A stretch of 64,000 bases of DNA, taken from Micromonospora phaseoli (GTDB lineage Bacteria > Actinomycetota > Actinomycetes > Mycobacteriales > Micromonosporaceae). A program made the translations under genes and the position numbers. Positions within the stretch are counted from its first letter, which is position 1. Each line of letters starts with the position of its first letter. Under the pieces are notes generated by a model, which had not been told where the DNA came from, did no database searches, and worked only from the letters and a program-made list of their open reading frames with translations. The stretch covers positions 124,001 through 188,000 of the forward strand of contig NZ_FNYV01000012.1 of NCBI RefSeq assembly GCF_900109115.1, written 5' to 3'. Shown in pieces: positions 41,974-51,212 of the stretch.

Positions 41974-42761
41974 GTCTTCGCCGCCTCCTTGAGCAGGTCG
42001 AGGGTCTGCCCCAGCGGGAGGGCTTCGCCCCGGACCGCGTCCCACGCCAATCCCAGGCTAGCCAACGAATCCGGCTGCCCTGCGATCTGCGCCGCGAGCT
42101 GGTTGTCCACGTAACCGGCACGTGACCCGTCGGGCAGGTCGGCCAGGATGAACGCCCCGGCCAGTCCTGAGTAGATGCCAGCGGAGAGCGGCACCACGTG
42201 CAGCTGGATATGCGGCTGCCCGGCGCAGGTCAACAGGTGCTCGACCTGCTCGGCCATCACATCGGGGCCACCACACGCCCGTCGGAGGACCATCTCGTCG
42301 AGCACCACGAAGAGCTGCGGACTCGGATCCCGAGCGAGCACCGCCTGCCGCTCCATCCGCGCCGCGACCCGCTGATCCAGCTCGGCGACCGGAGTGCGGG
42401 CGGCCCGGAAGGTCGCGCGGGCGTACGCCTCGGTCTGGAGCAGGCCCGGCACGAAGGAGTGTTCGTACCAGCGCAGCGCCCTCGCCTCCCGCTCGATCTG
42501 GATCAGCTCGCGCAGCCACACCGGCGCGACGTCGCCCCTGACCAACTCGTCCCAGAGCGTCGCGAAATACCCATCCGTGTCCAGCGCCTTGTCGACGGCG
42601 GTCAGGTAGGGCAGCGCCGGCGGCTTGGTGCCGGTCTCGACCGCGCTCACCTGCGAGTCCGAGCAGAAGACCAGCTCGCCCAGTTGCGCCTGGGTCAGCC
42701 CGGCGGCCGCCCGGCGTCGCCGCAGCTCGCGAAGCAGATACTCCGACGGCGAGATTCCCAC
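41961..42761 (-). CDS. HTH-XRE regulator with DUF5753 (Scr1-like) domain
   Basis: A 266-residue regulator. The N-terminal XRE helix-turn-helix has RRRRAAAGLTQAQLGELVFCSDSQVSAVETG. The C-terminal DUF5753 domain contains YEHSFVPGLLQTEAYARA, RQAVLARDPSPQLFVVLDE and the segment IQLHVVPLSAGIYSGLAGAF. GTG 42759-42761 is the likely start. Together with the DUF397 protein it forms the WhiJ-type regulator/partner unit typical of mycelial actinobacteria. Its target and ligand are unknown. Confidence 0.9.
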   Translation of the reverse strand: MGISPSEYLLRELRRRRAAAGLTQAQLGELVFCSDSQVSAVETGTKPPALPYLTAVDKALDTDGYFATLWDELVRGDVAPVWLRELIQIEREARALRWYEHSFVPGLLQTEAYARATFRAARTPVAELDQRVAARMERQAVLARDPSPQLFVVLDEMVLRRACGGPDVMAEQVEHLLTCAGQPHIQLHVVPLSAGIYSGLAGAFILADLPDGSRAGYVDNQLAAQIAGQPDSLASLGLAWDAVRGEALPLGQTLDLLKEAAKTWTT

Positions 42762-43004
42762 GGCTTCCACACCCTTCCAGGACCGTCCGCACCGTTCCGT
42801 GCCGGCTCGAACTCGGCCCCTACTTTCCGCGATCGGGCGGTGACTATTCCGAGCGTAAGGTGCCTGCGTCCAGGGTGGAAGGAGCACGGCGCAGCCGGTG
42901 GAGGTCGCTCCCCCCGACCCGACGGCCGCGTACGTGCCGGGGGTCGCTGCTGGGCGAGCAACCGCAGCGACCCCCGACCCAAACCACCGACCGCGGAGGT
43001 GTCC

Positions 43005-43376
43005 GTGTCCGTGCCGAAGCCCGCGAATTTCGTTCCGGCGTCACGCTGGACGACCCACCGGGTTACCCAGCCGGCCGCCGCGACGATCGGCACCCGCGAC
43101 GACGGGACGCCCCGGGTCGCACCGGGCGTGTACCTACTGACCCGCGACGCGTCGCCGCAGTTCGCCAAGCCGATCACGGTACGGGTGATCCGTGAGCGCA
43201 CCGATCGACACACCTACGACGGCTGGACCTGGATCGAGGCGTACCAACTCGACGCGCGTGGCGACGCGACCGACCGCCGCGAGCTGTTCGTACGCCCCGA
43301 CGGGATGCGTCCCGTACGGACGCCGCCTGCCACACCCGGCCCGGCCCGGCGCGTCGCGGCGAGGGCGGCCCGATGA
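43005..43376 (+). CDS. Hypothetical protein
   Basis: I do not recognise this 123-residue protein. It begins VSVPKPANFVPASRWTTHRV and has a central beta-rich part, APGVYLLTRDASPQFAKPITVRVIRE, RHTYDGWTWIEAYQLDARGDATDRRELFV. The tail is basic and Ala/Pro-rich. GTG 43005 lies 5 bases after GGAGG. It is divergent from the HTH-DUF397 unit across a 243-base gap in which I see no other gene. Directly after its stop the same frame continues open for 26 codons with protein-like composition (see findings). Confidence 0.6.
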   Translation: MSVPKPANFVPASRWTTHRVTQPAAATIGTRDDGTPRVAPGVYLLTRDASPQFAKPITVRVIRERTDRHTYDGWTWIEAYQLDARGDATDRRELFVRPDGMRPVRTPPATPGPARRVAARAAR

Positions 43377-43534
43377 GCACAACTCGCCGAGCACAACCCC
43401 GCCGCCCGCCTGCCGGACCTGCACCGACGGTTCACCGACTGGGTTCCCGTCCGCTGCTCCCGATGACGCCCACCCACTGCGACCCGGCGGGAACGATCTC
43501 TTGCCGTCGCCTGTCCTGCGGCGGCCTGTGGTCG

Positions 43535-43891
43535 TCACCAGAGGCCGTGGTGGGCCAGGTTTACCACGAGAGTCGCCACCGAGGTGACGAAGAAGACGGC
43601 CCATCCGACGAGCTTTCGGGACCCCACCCGCAGGTGGGCGATGAACGCGCCGATGAAGTACAGCACCAGGCCGAACGACGCGAGCGTGCCCACCGCCGGC
43701 ACCGCGAAGCCGACCAGCAGCCCCAGAGAACCCGCCGCCAGTGCCGTACCCAGCCTGGGCATCCAGGAAATGGGCAGGCGCTTCATCTCGGTCTGCGCCT
43801 TGGGGTAGGGGTGGCCGATCAGGTAGGTCACGGCGGCGATGCCGGTGAAGAGTGCAGCCAGGATGTTGATCGTTACGTAGGCGACGAACAC
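43535..43891 (-). CDS. DoxX-like membrane protein
   Basis: A 118-residue protein with four membrane helices in the DoxX-like pattern: VFVAYVTINILAALFTGIAAV, a conserved P-x-x-W-M-P-R-LG segment (ISWMPRLGTALAAGSLGLLVG), FGLVLYFIGAFIAHLR and WAVFFVTSVATLVV. GTG 43889-43891 follows AAAGGGAAG. ATG 43912 would add seven residues. The function of this branch is unknown. The 43892-44229 gap to the J-domain gene holds no feature I can support. Confidence 0.78.
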   Translation of the reverse strand: MFVAYVTINILAALFTGIAAVTYLIGHPYPKAQTEMKRLPISWMPRLGTALAAGSLGLLVGFAVPAVGTLASFGLVLYFIGAFIAHLRVGSRKLVGWAVFFVTSVATLVVNLAHHGLW

Positions 43892-44229
43892 GGGCTTCCC
43901 TTTCGTCGGCATCAAGGGGGTCCGGAGAGGATAGCCACTGATCGGCAGGTCTAGGGGGCAGCTCTTTTCGGAGCATGACCGGGTTTGGGGGAAGTCGTAC
44001 ACCCAGCCAGGACGCTCACGGGTCCGTTGGCGCACGGTCGTCACCTGGTGGCTCTCGCCGGCCGAGCCATGGCCCGCGACCGCCGGCCTCTCCGCCAACA
44101 TCCGCGACCTCGGATCCATCATGGACACATCATCCGGATGCCTCGGAGTTGCCGCCTCGCTGCTTCGACAGCTGCTGTTACCATCACCGCGACGGACGCG
44201 TCCAGCACTCATGAGGATCCGGCGAATAG

Positions 44230-45282
44230 ATGTCCCCTGACGAGCAGGATCCGTACGTGCTCCTCGGTGTCACCCGGGACGCGTCGCCGGCGCAGATACG
44301 AGAGCGTTATCTTATCCTTGTGCAGGTCTGGCACCCGGACAAGCATCATTCAAGTCCGGAGAATGTACGCGCAGAAGCGACCCGTCAGATGCAGCAAATC
44401 AACAACGCGTACAAGTTGCTCACCGACGTTCGGGAACGTGAGACGCGTGAGCGCCGAGCCCGCGAGCGCCAGGCCGGTGAACACGAACGCGCGCAGCGCG
44501 AGCGGGAGAGCAGTGCGCGTCAGGCCCGCGAACGGAGAGCCCGGGAGCGCGAGGCACGCGAACGGGAAGCCCGGGAACGTGAGGCGCGCGAACGGGAGAC
44601 GGCCGACCGCCTGGCGCGCGAACGGGAACGCCAGGCACGCGAGCGGGAAGCGCGCGAACATCAGCATCCGAGGGCCCGGTGGACGCACCCCTGGTATGAG
44701 CCCGCAGGTCTACAGGGGCCGTTGACCATCCATCCGATCTCTATTTCGTTGTCGGACGGCGCAGAGGGTTTCACGCTCATGGCACGATTCGACGGCCAGG
44801 GAGCTGTTGTCTTCTTTCCCAGCGCCGATGGCGACCTGCTCCTTTTCCGGAGCAGGGAGTCGCTATTCCGGTACCTGACCGAGAGCGACGCCCACGAGCT
44901 GGCCGGCATCCCGGGTTGGGACGGCTTCATGAACTCGATCCTCAAGACAGGAATCGACACTGAGGACGATCAGTCGTTCGACTTCGGCCTGATTCTCTAC
45001 AACCTCAGAAGCCCGGCCGCCGAGTGGGTTCCTCGAATCTTCATCACCAACCGCGATCTCATCATTGAGATCGCGGAGGCTTTCGAACTGGACGAGGTGC
45101 TCAGCCTGCTGGGCGTAGGGACGCCGATCGACACATTCGACAATCTGCTGCGAGTCGTCGACCGGCCACTTGCCGGATGGAGCGCGCGCCGCCAACTCGG
45201 ATCCCTTCAGCCAGGATATGCGAGCACCGCGTGGCGCAAGGTGATCCGCCACACCGAGAAACGCATACGCTGGCTCCGCTGA
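44230..45282 (+). CDS. J-domain protein with Arg/Glu helix and unknown C-terminal domain
   Basis: The N-terminal about 65 residues are a DnaJ J-domain (PYVLLGVTRDASPAQIRERY) with the HPD motif at residues 35-37 (QVWHPDKHH), which stimulates a DnaK partner. Residues about 68-145 are an almost pure Arg/Glu/Ala helix built of REREA-type repeats. The C-terminal about 200 residues form a separate domain with no family I recognise. It includes FTLMARFDGQGAVVFFPSADG, GWDGFMNSILKTG and FGLILYNLRSPAAEW. The gene is visibly less GC-rich than its neighbours, which hints at transfer. There are no DnaJ zinc fingers. Confidence 0.82.
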   Translation: MSPDEQDPYVLLGVTRDASPAQIRERYLILVQVWHPDKHHSSPENVRAEATRQMQQINNAYKLLTDVRERETRERRARERQAGEHERAQRERESSARQARERRAREREAREREAREREARERETADRLARERERQAREREAREHQHPRARWTHPWYEPAGLQGPLTIHPISISLSDGAEGFTLMARFDGQGAVVFFPSADGDLLLFRSRESLFRYLTESDAHELAGIPGWDGFMNSILKTGIDTEDDQSFDFGLILYNLRSPAAEWVPRIFITNRDLIIEIAEAFELDEVLSLLGVGTPIDTFDNLLRVVDRPLAGWSARRQLGSLQPGYASTAWRKVIRHTEKRIRWLR

Positions 45283-45297
45283 GCACTCCCGCCCGCG

Positions 45298-45732
45298 TCA
45301 CCCAGAGCTGCCGCTGCTTTCGGCCCGTACGGACAGGGCGGTCGGCAGGAGCGACTCGCCGAACTCCGGGACGGTCAGCACGGTGACCGCGACGCCCGGT
45401 TCGACGAGCCAGAACGCCTGGCCGCCATCGGTCAGACCGGGGCCGTCACCGTGCTGGAACTCTTCCAACCGCCACTCGACGGGGTCGCGCTCGTGGTAGG
45501 CGCAGAGGAAGTCCCTCAGCGCGGTCAGGTCGGCCAATCGGTCTCCGCGCAGCACGTGGACCCGCAGGTCCGCGCGGTGGCCGTCCGGCACCTGCCGCTC
45601 CCAGACCCGGCTGGCGAAGCGCACGTCGTCCCACTCGCTGGCGAAGTCCGAGACCTCGTCGCCGACACCGTCCGGCACCTGCCCGATGTGGAACCCGTCC
45701 AGCATTCCGCCGGCACGGCTCTCGTCGCTCAT
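45298..45732 (-). CDS. Conserved hypothetical protein, last gene of the FtsK-type cluster
   Basis: I do not recognise a named family. The 144-residue protein begins MSDESRAGGMLDGFHIGQVPDG. It has a central alpha/beta part, EWDDVRFASRVWERQVPDG and LHVLRGDRL-like strands, then DLTALRDFLCAYHERDPVEWRL. FWLVEPGVAVTVLTVPEFG is near the end. No signal or membrane segment is visible. It lies 46 bases after the small helical protein gene on the same strand, so the two probably share a transcript. Confidence 0.65.
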   Translation of the reverse strand: MSDESRAGGMLDGFHIGQVPDGVGDEVSDFASEWDDVRFASRVWERQVPDGHRADLRVHVLRGDRLADLTALRDFLCAYHERDPVEWRLEEFQHGDGPGLTDGGQAFWLVEPGVAVTVLTVPEFGESLLPTALSVRAESSGSSG

Positions 45733-45778
45733 CTCACCGCCCCCGATCGCACTCTCGATCCGATCCCGATGCTCCAGT

Positions 45779-46042
45779 TCAGTTGCCCAGCGCCCGTACC
45801 TTGGCGATCGTCTCCTGCACGTGCTGCCGGGCGGGCTCATGCCCCTGGGCGGCCTGCGCGAGCGCCTGCCGGTACGAGTCGATCATGCTGATCAGCGGCC
45901 CGGCGGCGATGCCCTGCAAGGCGCCCGCGACGAGCTGGCGCGCCTCGGCGGCGTCCTGGGCCGCTGCCGCCGTCTTCGCCTTCGCCTCGTCCAGTTTCTG
46001 CGCTGCCGCAGCCAGCCTGGCGATCATTTCCGCTGCGCTCAC
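45779..46042 (-). CDS. Small helical protein (DUF6244/WXG100-like)
   Basis: An 87-residue, Ala/Gln-rich, two-helix protein: SAAEMIARLAAAAQKLDEAK, then AGPLISMIDSYRQALAQAAQ and VQETIAKVRALGN. Size and helical hairpin recall WXG100/ESX substrates, but the WXG turn is absent. I believe it belongs to the DUF6244 group seen in Micromonospora, though this is from memory. GTG 46040-46042 follows GGAGG by 4 bases. It lies downstream of an FtsK/EccC-like ATPase operon, which makes a secreted-substrate role worth testing. Confidence 0.65.
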   Translation of the reverse strand: MSAAEMIARLAAAAQKLDEAKAKTAAAAQDAAEARQLVAGALQGIAAGPLISMIDSYRQALAQAAQGHEPARQHVQETIAKVRALGN

Positions 46043-46174
46043 ACGCCCTCCCCCGGCTCGCACCCACCTGGTAGCCCATCCCCGAACAAGGGTCCGACCA
46101 CAGGGGAGAGTACGAGATCCGCACACCCACCGCACCCACCCGGGCCGGCGATACCGTGAATCTTGGTAGCTTTC

Positions 46175-46192
46175 CGGCCCCTCCACGGGCCG
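46175..46192 (-). terminator. Short hairpin after the membrane-protein gene
   Basis: CGGCCC (46175-46180) and GGGCCG (46187-46192) form a 6-bp stem with a 6-base loop, 33 bases past the stop at 46225. It may separate the FtsK part of the cluster from the two small downstream genes. The rest of the 182-base gap should hold a promoter, but I could not place one. Confidence 0.35.
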
Positions 46193-46224
46193 TTTCGTAC
46201 CAGGATCTCGGCCCCCGAAGCGGC

Positions 46225-47193
46225 TCAGCGCAGGGTGCGGAAGATCAGCAGGTAGCCGCAGTAGGCGAGCGGGACGGCCAGGAAGCAGAGCAGGAAGCCC
46301 AGCACGGGGTAGCGCGGCGGGGTCGCGGCGCCGACGGCGGGCCGACCCCATCGGCCGAGCACCAGCCAGCCGCCGATCAGCGAGAAGGCGGGCAGGCCGG
46401 CGCACATCCAGGCGTAGAGGGTGAAGCCGTCGACCACACCGACGCCGGAGGCGAGCACCATGACCAGCATCAGCACCACGGAGACGGCGGCGAAGCCGAG
46501 GTAGACCACGACCGCCCGGGCCATCGGCGACCAGGTCGGTAGCAGCACCGGCTGCTGGGCGAGCAGCTCGGCCTGCTGCCCGTGCCGGTCCGCCTCGTCG
46601 GCCCACCGCCGGGCAAGCTCCAGCTCCGTCGCCGGGTCGACCTGACCGGCCCGCTGGGCCGGCACCCCGGCCGCCGTCGCGCTCACCGCCACCGGCAACG
46701 CCGGGCCCGACTCCCCCACACCCGGCTGCGGGTACGCCTCGACACCCGGCCGCCCCGGCGCGGCGGCTGCGCCGCCGTCCCACCCCGTCGCCGGCCCCGG
46801 GCCGCCACCGGGGTACCCGAACGGCGGGCCCGACACGGGCGGACCCGGCGGACCAGAGACCGGCGGCCCGAAGACCGGCGGCGGACCCGAGACCGGCGGA
46901 CCCGGCGGACCGGAGACCGGCGGACCCGGCGGACCGGAGACCGGCGGACCCGGCGGACCGGAGACCGGCGGACCCGGCGGACCCGTGACCGGCGATGAGC
47001 CGGGCGGGACGCCGATCGTGCGGCCGAGATGGTCGAGACGCTGACCCTGGGCGACGAGTCGCCGGTCGAGGTACTCCACGGCGGCGTCGAGGTCCCGCCG
47101 CCGGGCCGCCTCGGTGGCGGCGTCCTGCTCGCCGGCGCGCTGCTGCACGGCCAGGTGGCGGGCCAGCGCGGCGTACTCCTCGAAGGTGCTCAC
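46225..47193 (-). CDS. Proline-rich membrane protein of the FtsK-type cluster
   Basis: A 322-residue protein. A short helical N-terminus (MSTFEEYAALARHLAVQQRAG) is followed by repeated PPGPPVSG units (about residues 62-125) and a Gly/Pro/Ala-rich stretch. A linker helix (ATELELARRWADEADRHGQQAELL) precedes three or four membrane helices at the C-terminus (VVYLGFAAVSVVLMLVMVLAS, LYAWMCAGLPAFSLIGGWLVL, LGFLLCFLAVPLAYCGYLL). The function is unknown. It starts only 3 bases after the stop of the ATPase gene, so the two are co-translated, and it is probably the membrane partner of that ATPase. Confidence 0.75.
   Translation of the reverse strand: MSTFEEYAALARHLAVQQRAGEQDAATEAARRRDLDAAVEYLDRRLVAQGQRLDHLGRTIGVPPGSSPVTGPPGPPVSGPPGPPVSGPPGPPVSGPPGPPVSGPPPVFGPPVSGPPGPPVSGPPFGYPGGGPGPATGWDGGAAAAPGRPGVEAYPQPGVGESGPALPVAVSATAAGVPAQRAGQVDPATELELARRWADEADRHGQQAELLAQQPVLLPTWSPMARAVVVYLGFAAVSVVLMLVMVLASGVGVVDGFTLYAWMCAGLPAFSLIGGWLVLGRWGRPAVGAATPPRYPVLGFLLCFLAVPLAYCGYLLIFRTLR
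46839..46992. repeat. 24-bp tandem repeats encoding PPGPPVSG
   Basis: Units of GGACCCGGCGGACCGGAGACCGGC recur about five to six times, some perfect, and encode the octapeptide repeat of the membrane protein. Near-identity of the central copies suggests recent expansion or slippage. Confidence 0.85.
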
Positions 47194-47196
47194 GCC

Positions 47197-49815
47197 TCAC
47201 TCCTGCCCGTCGGTGCGGTGCCCGTCGCGGGCGAACGGCACGATCAGCCGGACCCGCTGGTCGTGCCGGTCCACCAGCAGCGCCCGGTCCGCCCGGGGCG
47301 TGTACGCCAGGTCGTGCACGCCGAGGTGCAGGCCGAGGTCCGCGCCGGGCACGTTCAGGGCGACCAGGCAGGCGACGTCGTCGCGGTTCTGGGTGCCGCC
47401 GAGGTCGTCGGCGAGCCGGCGCAGCCCACGCCACCAGCCGAGTAGGTGCACGCCGTGGCCGGGCCCCTGCCGCAGCAGGACGCGCAGCTCGTCGTGGCCC
47501 GAGCGGAACGTACCGGGGTCGCTCTCGCCGAGCAGTCCCGCGGCCGCGTCCATCCCGAAGACCACCAGATAGCTACGGACCGGCGACCCGGCACCCGGCC
47601 CGGCGTCGCTGCCGGCGGTCGCCGCCGGCCCCGCGGTGCTGCCGGCGGTCGCCGCCGGACCGGCGGTACTGCCGGTCGGCGCGGCGGCGAGGGTGCGGAT
47701 CCGGTCGCGCAGCGCGACGGCGTCGAGGCGCTCGACCAGGTGCCCGGCGGCGGTCAACGTCGCGGCGGTGTCGTCGGCCGCCGGATCGGCGGCGGCGACC
47801 AGCGGGGCGAGCAGGAACACCGCCTCACCCGGTGCGTGCTGCCGGGCCAGGCTCAGGGTCGCCGCCCGCAGCACCTCCGCGCCGGCGGCCGACGTGCCCA
47901 CCACGGCCAGGTGCCGCCCCGGAGCGGTGTCCATGATGAACAGCGCGGTGGTGCCGTCCACGTCGACCGTCCGGCCGACCAGGGCCAGGGGTCGCCGGCC
48001 ACCGGGGCGCAGCCCGGTGAAGGTGGCGTCGTCCTCGACCCGGGCGGTGTCGTACCCCCGGAAGACCGACGGCGCTCGGCCGCCCGCCGGGCGGGCCTGC
48101 CACAGCTCGTGCCGCAGCCGGGTCAACTCGCCGGTTGCGGCGTGCGCGTCGGGAAACCGGACCACGGTGTTCGCGCCGGGTGCGCCCGCGGCGGTGTTGA
48201 GCACCGCCGAGCCGACCGGCAACGTCGCTGCGGCGTCGTTGAGCTGGTCGAGCACTCCCCCGCCGCCGGGCAGCGCCACCCGGAGCGCGAACTGCCCGAA
48301 GACCGCCTCGGCGCGGCCGTAGAGCGCCTCGATCCCCGTCGTGCTCTGGCTCGCCAGCACCAGGTGTACGCCGTACGAGCGGCCCTTGCGGGCCAACTCC
48401 TCCAGCAGGTCCACCGACTCCCGGGCGAGCGGGTCGTTGCCGGCGAGCAGCACGTGGAACTCGTCGATCACGGCGACGATGCGCGGCATCGGGGTGTCGG
48501 CCGGCAGGTCGGCCAGTTTGGTGACGCCGTGCCGTTTGAGCGCGGTCGACCGCCGGTGCAGTTCCCGGCGCAGTTCGCGCAGCACCGCGACGCCGTACTC
48601 CCGGTCGCTCTCGATGCCGACGGCGCGGGCGTGCGGCAGCCACGACGGATCCCGGTCGGTGGGGACGAACTCGGTGAAGCTCACCCCCTCCTTGAAGTCG
48701 AGGAGGTAGAGCTGCAACTCGGCCGGGGAGTAGCGGGCGGCCAGCCCGTAGAGCACGTCGAGCAGGAAGACCGTCTTGCCGGCGCCGGTACGCCCGCCGA
48801 CCAGCCAGTGCGGGGTGGCGTCGTCGAAGGCCATGCCGACCGGGTCCCGGCCGGCCCGGCCCACCACGGTGCGCAGGCCGGCGCGGGCCGAGCTGGCCCA
48901 GCGCCGCTCGGGCAGCAGGTCGGCGAAGCCGATCGCCGCGCCGCGCCGGGTGGCCTCGCCCAGGTGGGTGGCGAGGGCGGCGACCGAGGCCGGTGGCGGA
49001 TCACCGTCGAGGCGCACCGGGGCGGCCAGGCCGCTGCCGTCGGCGCTGAACGGCACACCCGGCGGGTCGCCGACGCGGGCGTACCCGTCGGTGAGCCGCA
49101 GCATGGTGGTGGCGCCCAACGGCGGGGCCGGCTCACCGGGCCCGGCCGGCGGCCAGCCACCGAGCAGCACACAGACCGCGGCGGCCGGGCCGGCGTGGGT
49201 GAGGGCGGCGAGGCGGGCGGCCTCCCGCGGCGCCGGAACCGACGCGGCGACCAGCACCAGCAGCTCCTGATCCGGTCGGTCGGCCTGGCGGGCGGCGCGG
49301 GCGTGCCGCTCGGCGGCGTCGAGCAGCGCGGTGACCTCCGCCTCGGTGGTGGCCGGCGGGTCGATGACGCCTGCGTCGAGCAGCGGGCGCAGCGGACCGA
49401 AGGTCGCGCCGAGGGCGGCGGTGTCCAGGGCGGCGACCCGGACGCCACCGGGCGCAGCGGTGGCCAGCATCCGCAGCACCAGAGCCCGCAGCAGCCCGGC
49501 CACCGCCGGGTCACGGCCGTCGGCGTCGACGGCCAGATGGTGCCCGCCGCCGAGCGGAAGCAGGACCGGGAAGCCACCGTCGGCGGTGACGGCCGCACCG
49601 ACGCGTACCGGCACCGGCCGGTGGGCCAGCGGGGTGCCCGGCGTCGGGGTGGCCAGCGCGGCGCCGACCCGGGCCAGTCGCGTCAGCAGCTCCGCGTCGG
49701 CCGGTGGGGCGGACGGTGTGGGGACGCGCAACGCGTCACGGGCGGAGTCGAGGTGGGCCCGTGCGGCCCGGTGGGCGGCCATCGCCTGCCCGTACGCCGA
49801 CGCGAGCCTGCCCAA
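47197..49815 (-). CDS. FtsK/SpoIIIE (EccC-like) ATPase
   Basis: An 872-residue AAA+-type motor. An N-terminal helical segment and an inactive Rossmann-like part (residues about 1-300) precede the FtsK domain, with Walker A GGRTGAGKTVF (about 340-348) and Walker B IVAVIDEFH (Asp451/Glu452). GRSYGVHLVLASQSTTGIEALYG is the sensor region. A second ATPase-like domain (about 620-870) has a Walker A without lysine (VVGTSAAGAE) and is probably inactive. TM helices are lacking, so this is not a divisome FtsK. The layout resembles type VII EccC. TTG 49815 is the start, with GGAGGGG upstream. Confidence 0.85.
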   Translation of the reverse strand: MGRLASAYGQAMAAHRAARAHLDSARDALRVPTPSAPPADAELLTRLARVGAALATPTPGTPLAHRPVPVRVGAAVTADGGFPVLLPLGGGHHLAVDADGRDPAVAGLLRALVLRMLATAAPGGVRVAALDTAALGATFGPLRPLLDAGVIDPPATTEAEVTALLDAAERHARAARQADRPDQELLVLVAASVPAPREAARLAALTHAGPAAAVCVLLGGWPPAGPGEPAPPLGATTMLRLTDGYARVGDPPGVPFSADGSGLAAPVRLDGDPPPASVAALATHLGEATRRGAAIGFADLLPERRWASSARAGLRTVVGRAGRDPVGMAFDDATPHWLVGGRTGAGKTVFLLDVLYGLAARYSPAELQLYLLDFKEGVSFTEFVPTDRDPSWLPHARAVGIESDREYGVAVLRELRRELHRRSTALKRHGVTKLADLPADTPMPRIVAVIDEFHVLLAGNDPLARESVDLLEELARKGRSYGVHLVLASQSTTGIEALYGRAEAVFGQFALRVALPGGGGVLDQLNDAAATLPVGSAVLNTAAGAPGANTVVRFPDAHAATGELTRLRHELWQARPAGGRAPSVFRGYDTARVEDDATFTGLRPGGRRPLALVGRTVDVDGTTALFIMDTAPGRHLAVVGTSAAGAEVLRAATLSLARQHAPGEAVFLLAPLVAAADPAADDTAATLTAAGHLVERLDAVALRDRIRTLAAAPTGSTAGPAATAGSTAGPAATAGSDAGPGAGSPVRSYLVVFGMDAAAGLLGESDPGTFRSGHDELRVLLRQGPGHGVHLLGWWRGLRRLADDLGGTQNRDDVACLVALNVPGADLGLHLGVHDLAYTPRADRALLVDRHDQRVRLIVPFARDGHRTDGQE

Positions 49816-49821
49816 CGTCTG

Positions 49822-49828
49822 CCCCTCC
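49822..49828 (-). promoter_or_regulatory. Ribosome binding site for the TTG-started ATPase gene
   Basis: GGAGGGG lies 6 bases upstream of TTG 49813-49815. No ATG or GTG of comparable support occurs nearby in frame, so the rare TTG start is preferred. Confidence 0.6.
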
Positions 49829-49884
49829 GCCGACGGCCGCCTGGTCCGCTGAAACCCTAACGGACGGCGGCGATCCGGGCATCG

Positions 49885-51212
49885 TCACGAACCGGACGTG
49901 TCGCAGCCGGGTTCGGCCGGCTGGTCGGCGTCGCCACAGTGGAACACCTCCACCGCCTCGGTCGCCACGTCGGGCACCCGCTCGACGCGCATCAGGGAGA
50001 TCCGCTTGTGCACCGGCTCGCCCGAGTCCGGGCTGTACCGGATCAGCCCCGCGACACCGGGGTAGCCGCCGCCCGCGTTCTGCCGCAGCACCTCGGCGTG
50101 TACGCCGACCGGGTTGATCGAGCTGGGTTCCCATGCCCGGCGTGGGCCGGCGTGGTGCAGCCGGGTCGCCAGGCTCTCCACCGCCCGCACCATCATCATC
50201 GAGGCGTCATAGGCGAGGCTGACCCGCTCGCCGACCGGATGCGGATCGTCCGGCCGGCAACGCGGCGGATCGAGCAGGTCACCGGAGCGCACCAGGGTGA
50301 GGAAGGTGGCGCGGGCGTCGTCGCGGCGCTGCTCCGCGACGCGGAGCGCGGCGCAGGTGGCCAGCGCGGCCTTGGAGACGTAGGTGACCGGGATGTTGCC
50401 GGGGGCGGCGGCGCGCAGACTGGGGTTGGCCATGTACCGGTTGACCGAGTCGTCGGCGACCACGTGCCGGGGCGGATTGTCCCCGCACTCGCGCAGCGCC
50501 CGGATGAAGCCGTCGAACTCCGACCAGCGGCCGGCGTAGAAGAGCATCCCGCCGAAGCCGCACTCGACGGTCAGCCGGGTGCCGGTACGCCACTCCTCCC
50601 GGCGGGTGATCCGGGTGCCGAAGAGCTGCCGTAGCCCCTCGTCGAGGGTCTTGACGTAGAGGTCGTCGTCGAGGGAACTGTTCTCCCCGGTGGTGTAGTA
50701 CACATGCACGTCGGCCACCTTGAGCACCTCTCGGGCGTACGCCTCGACCATCCGGGCCTGGTCGGCGTTGGGCGCGGAGACCTGAAGGTAGAGCCGGGAG
50801 TTGGCGTCGAGGCGGTCGGCGGACAGCGTCGGGGCGAGCACCGGCAGCCCGACCCGGTTGAGATAGCCCAGCGCCTCGGCGGTGCTCCGGCGGCTCTCCA
50901 CCATGCCCACCACGCCGAGCAGCGTCGGGTCTTCCCGGGCCAGGTCGGCGAGCATCGCCACGGCCGGCTCGGCGTGCCGCATCTGCCGCCCGCCGTTGGC
51001 GACCACGATCCGCAGCAGCGCCGCGTCGTCCGCCCCGGCCGACTCCTGCAGCAGGGCGTACTGGGCCGTCGCCATGCCCTCCAACTCCTCGCGCTCGGAG
51101 ACGTACGACTCCTCGTCGGCGCGGGTCCGGTTGCCGGTCAACGTGCCCAGGTAGACCAGGGTGAGGTACGGCTTGCGATGGTCGCTGTCCTCCCACACCC
51201 GCTCGGCGGGTT
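49885..51212 (-). CDS. C-terminal half of a frameshifted receptor: type-1 periplasmic-binding domain
   Basis: This is the external part of one protein whose first half is annotated at 51138-52682. The coding sequence resumes near 51212 with AERVWEDSDHRKPYLTLVYLGTLTG and continues to the stop at 49885. It has the type-1 periplasmic-binding fold used for amino-acid-like ligands: LRIVVANGGRQMRHAEPAVAMLADLA, TLLGVVGMVESRRSTAEALGYLNRVGLPVLAP, ARMVEAYAREVLKVADVHVYY and GMLFYAGRWSEFDGFIRAL. Without repair of the frame it has no start of its own with a good ribosome site. Ligand unknown. Confidence 0.75.

Noticed and set aside
43373..43954. 193-codon forward frame overlapping the DoxX-like gene
   Set aside because: Most of it is antisense to a clear four-helix membrane protein; only the first bases could matter (see finding at 43374-43455).
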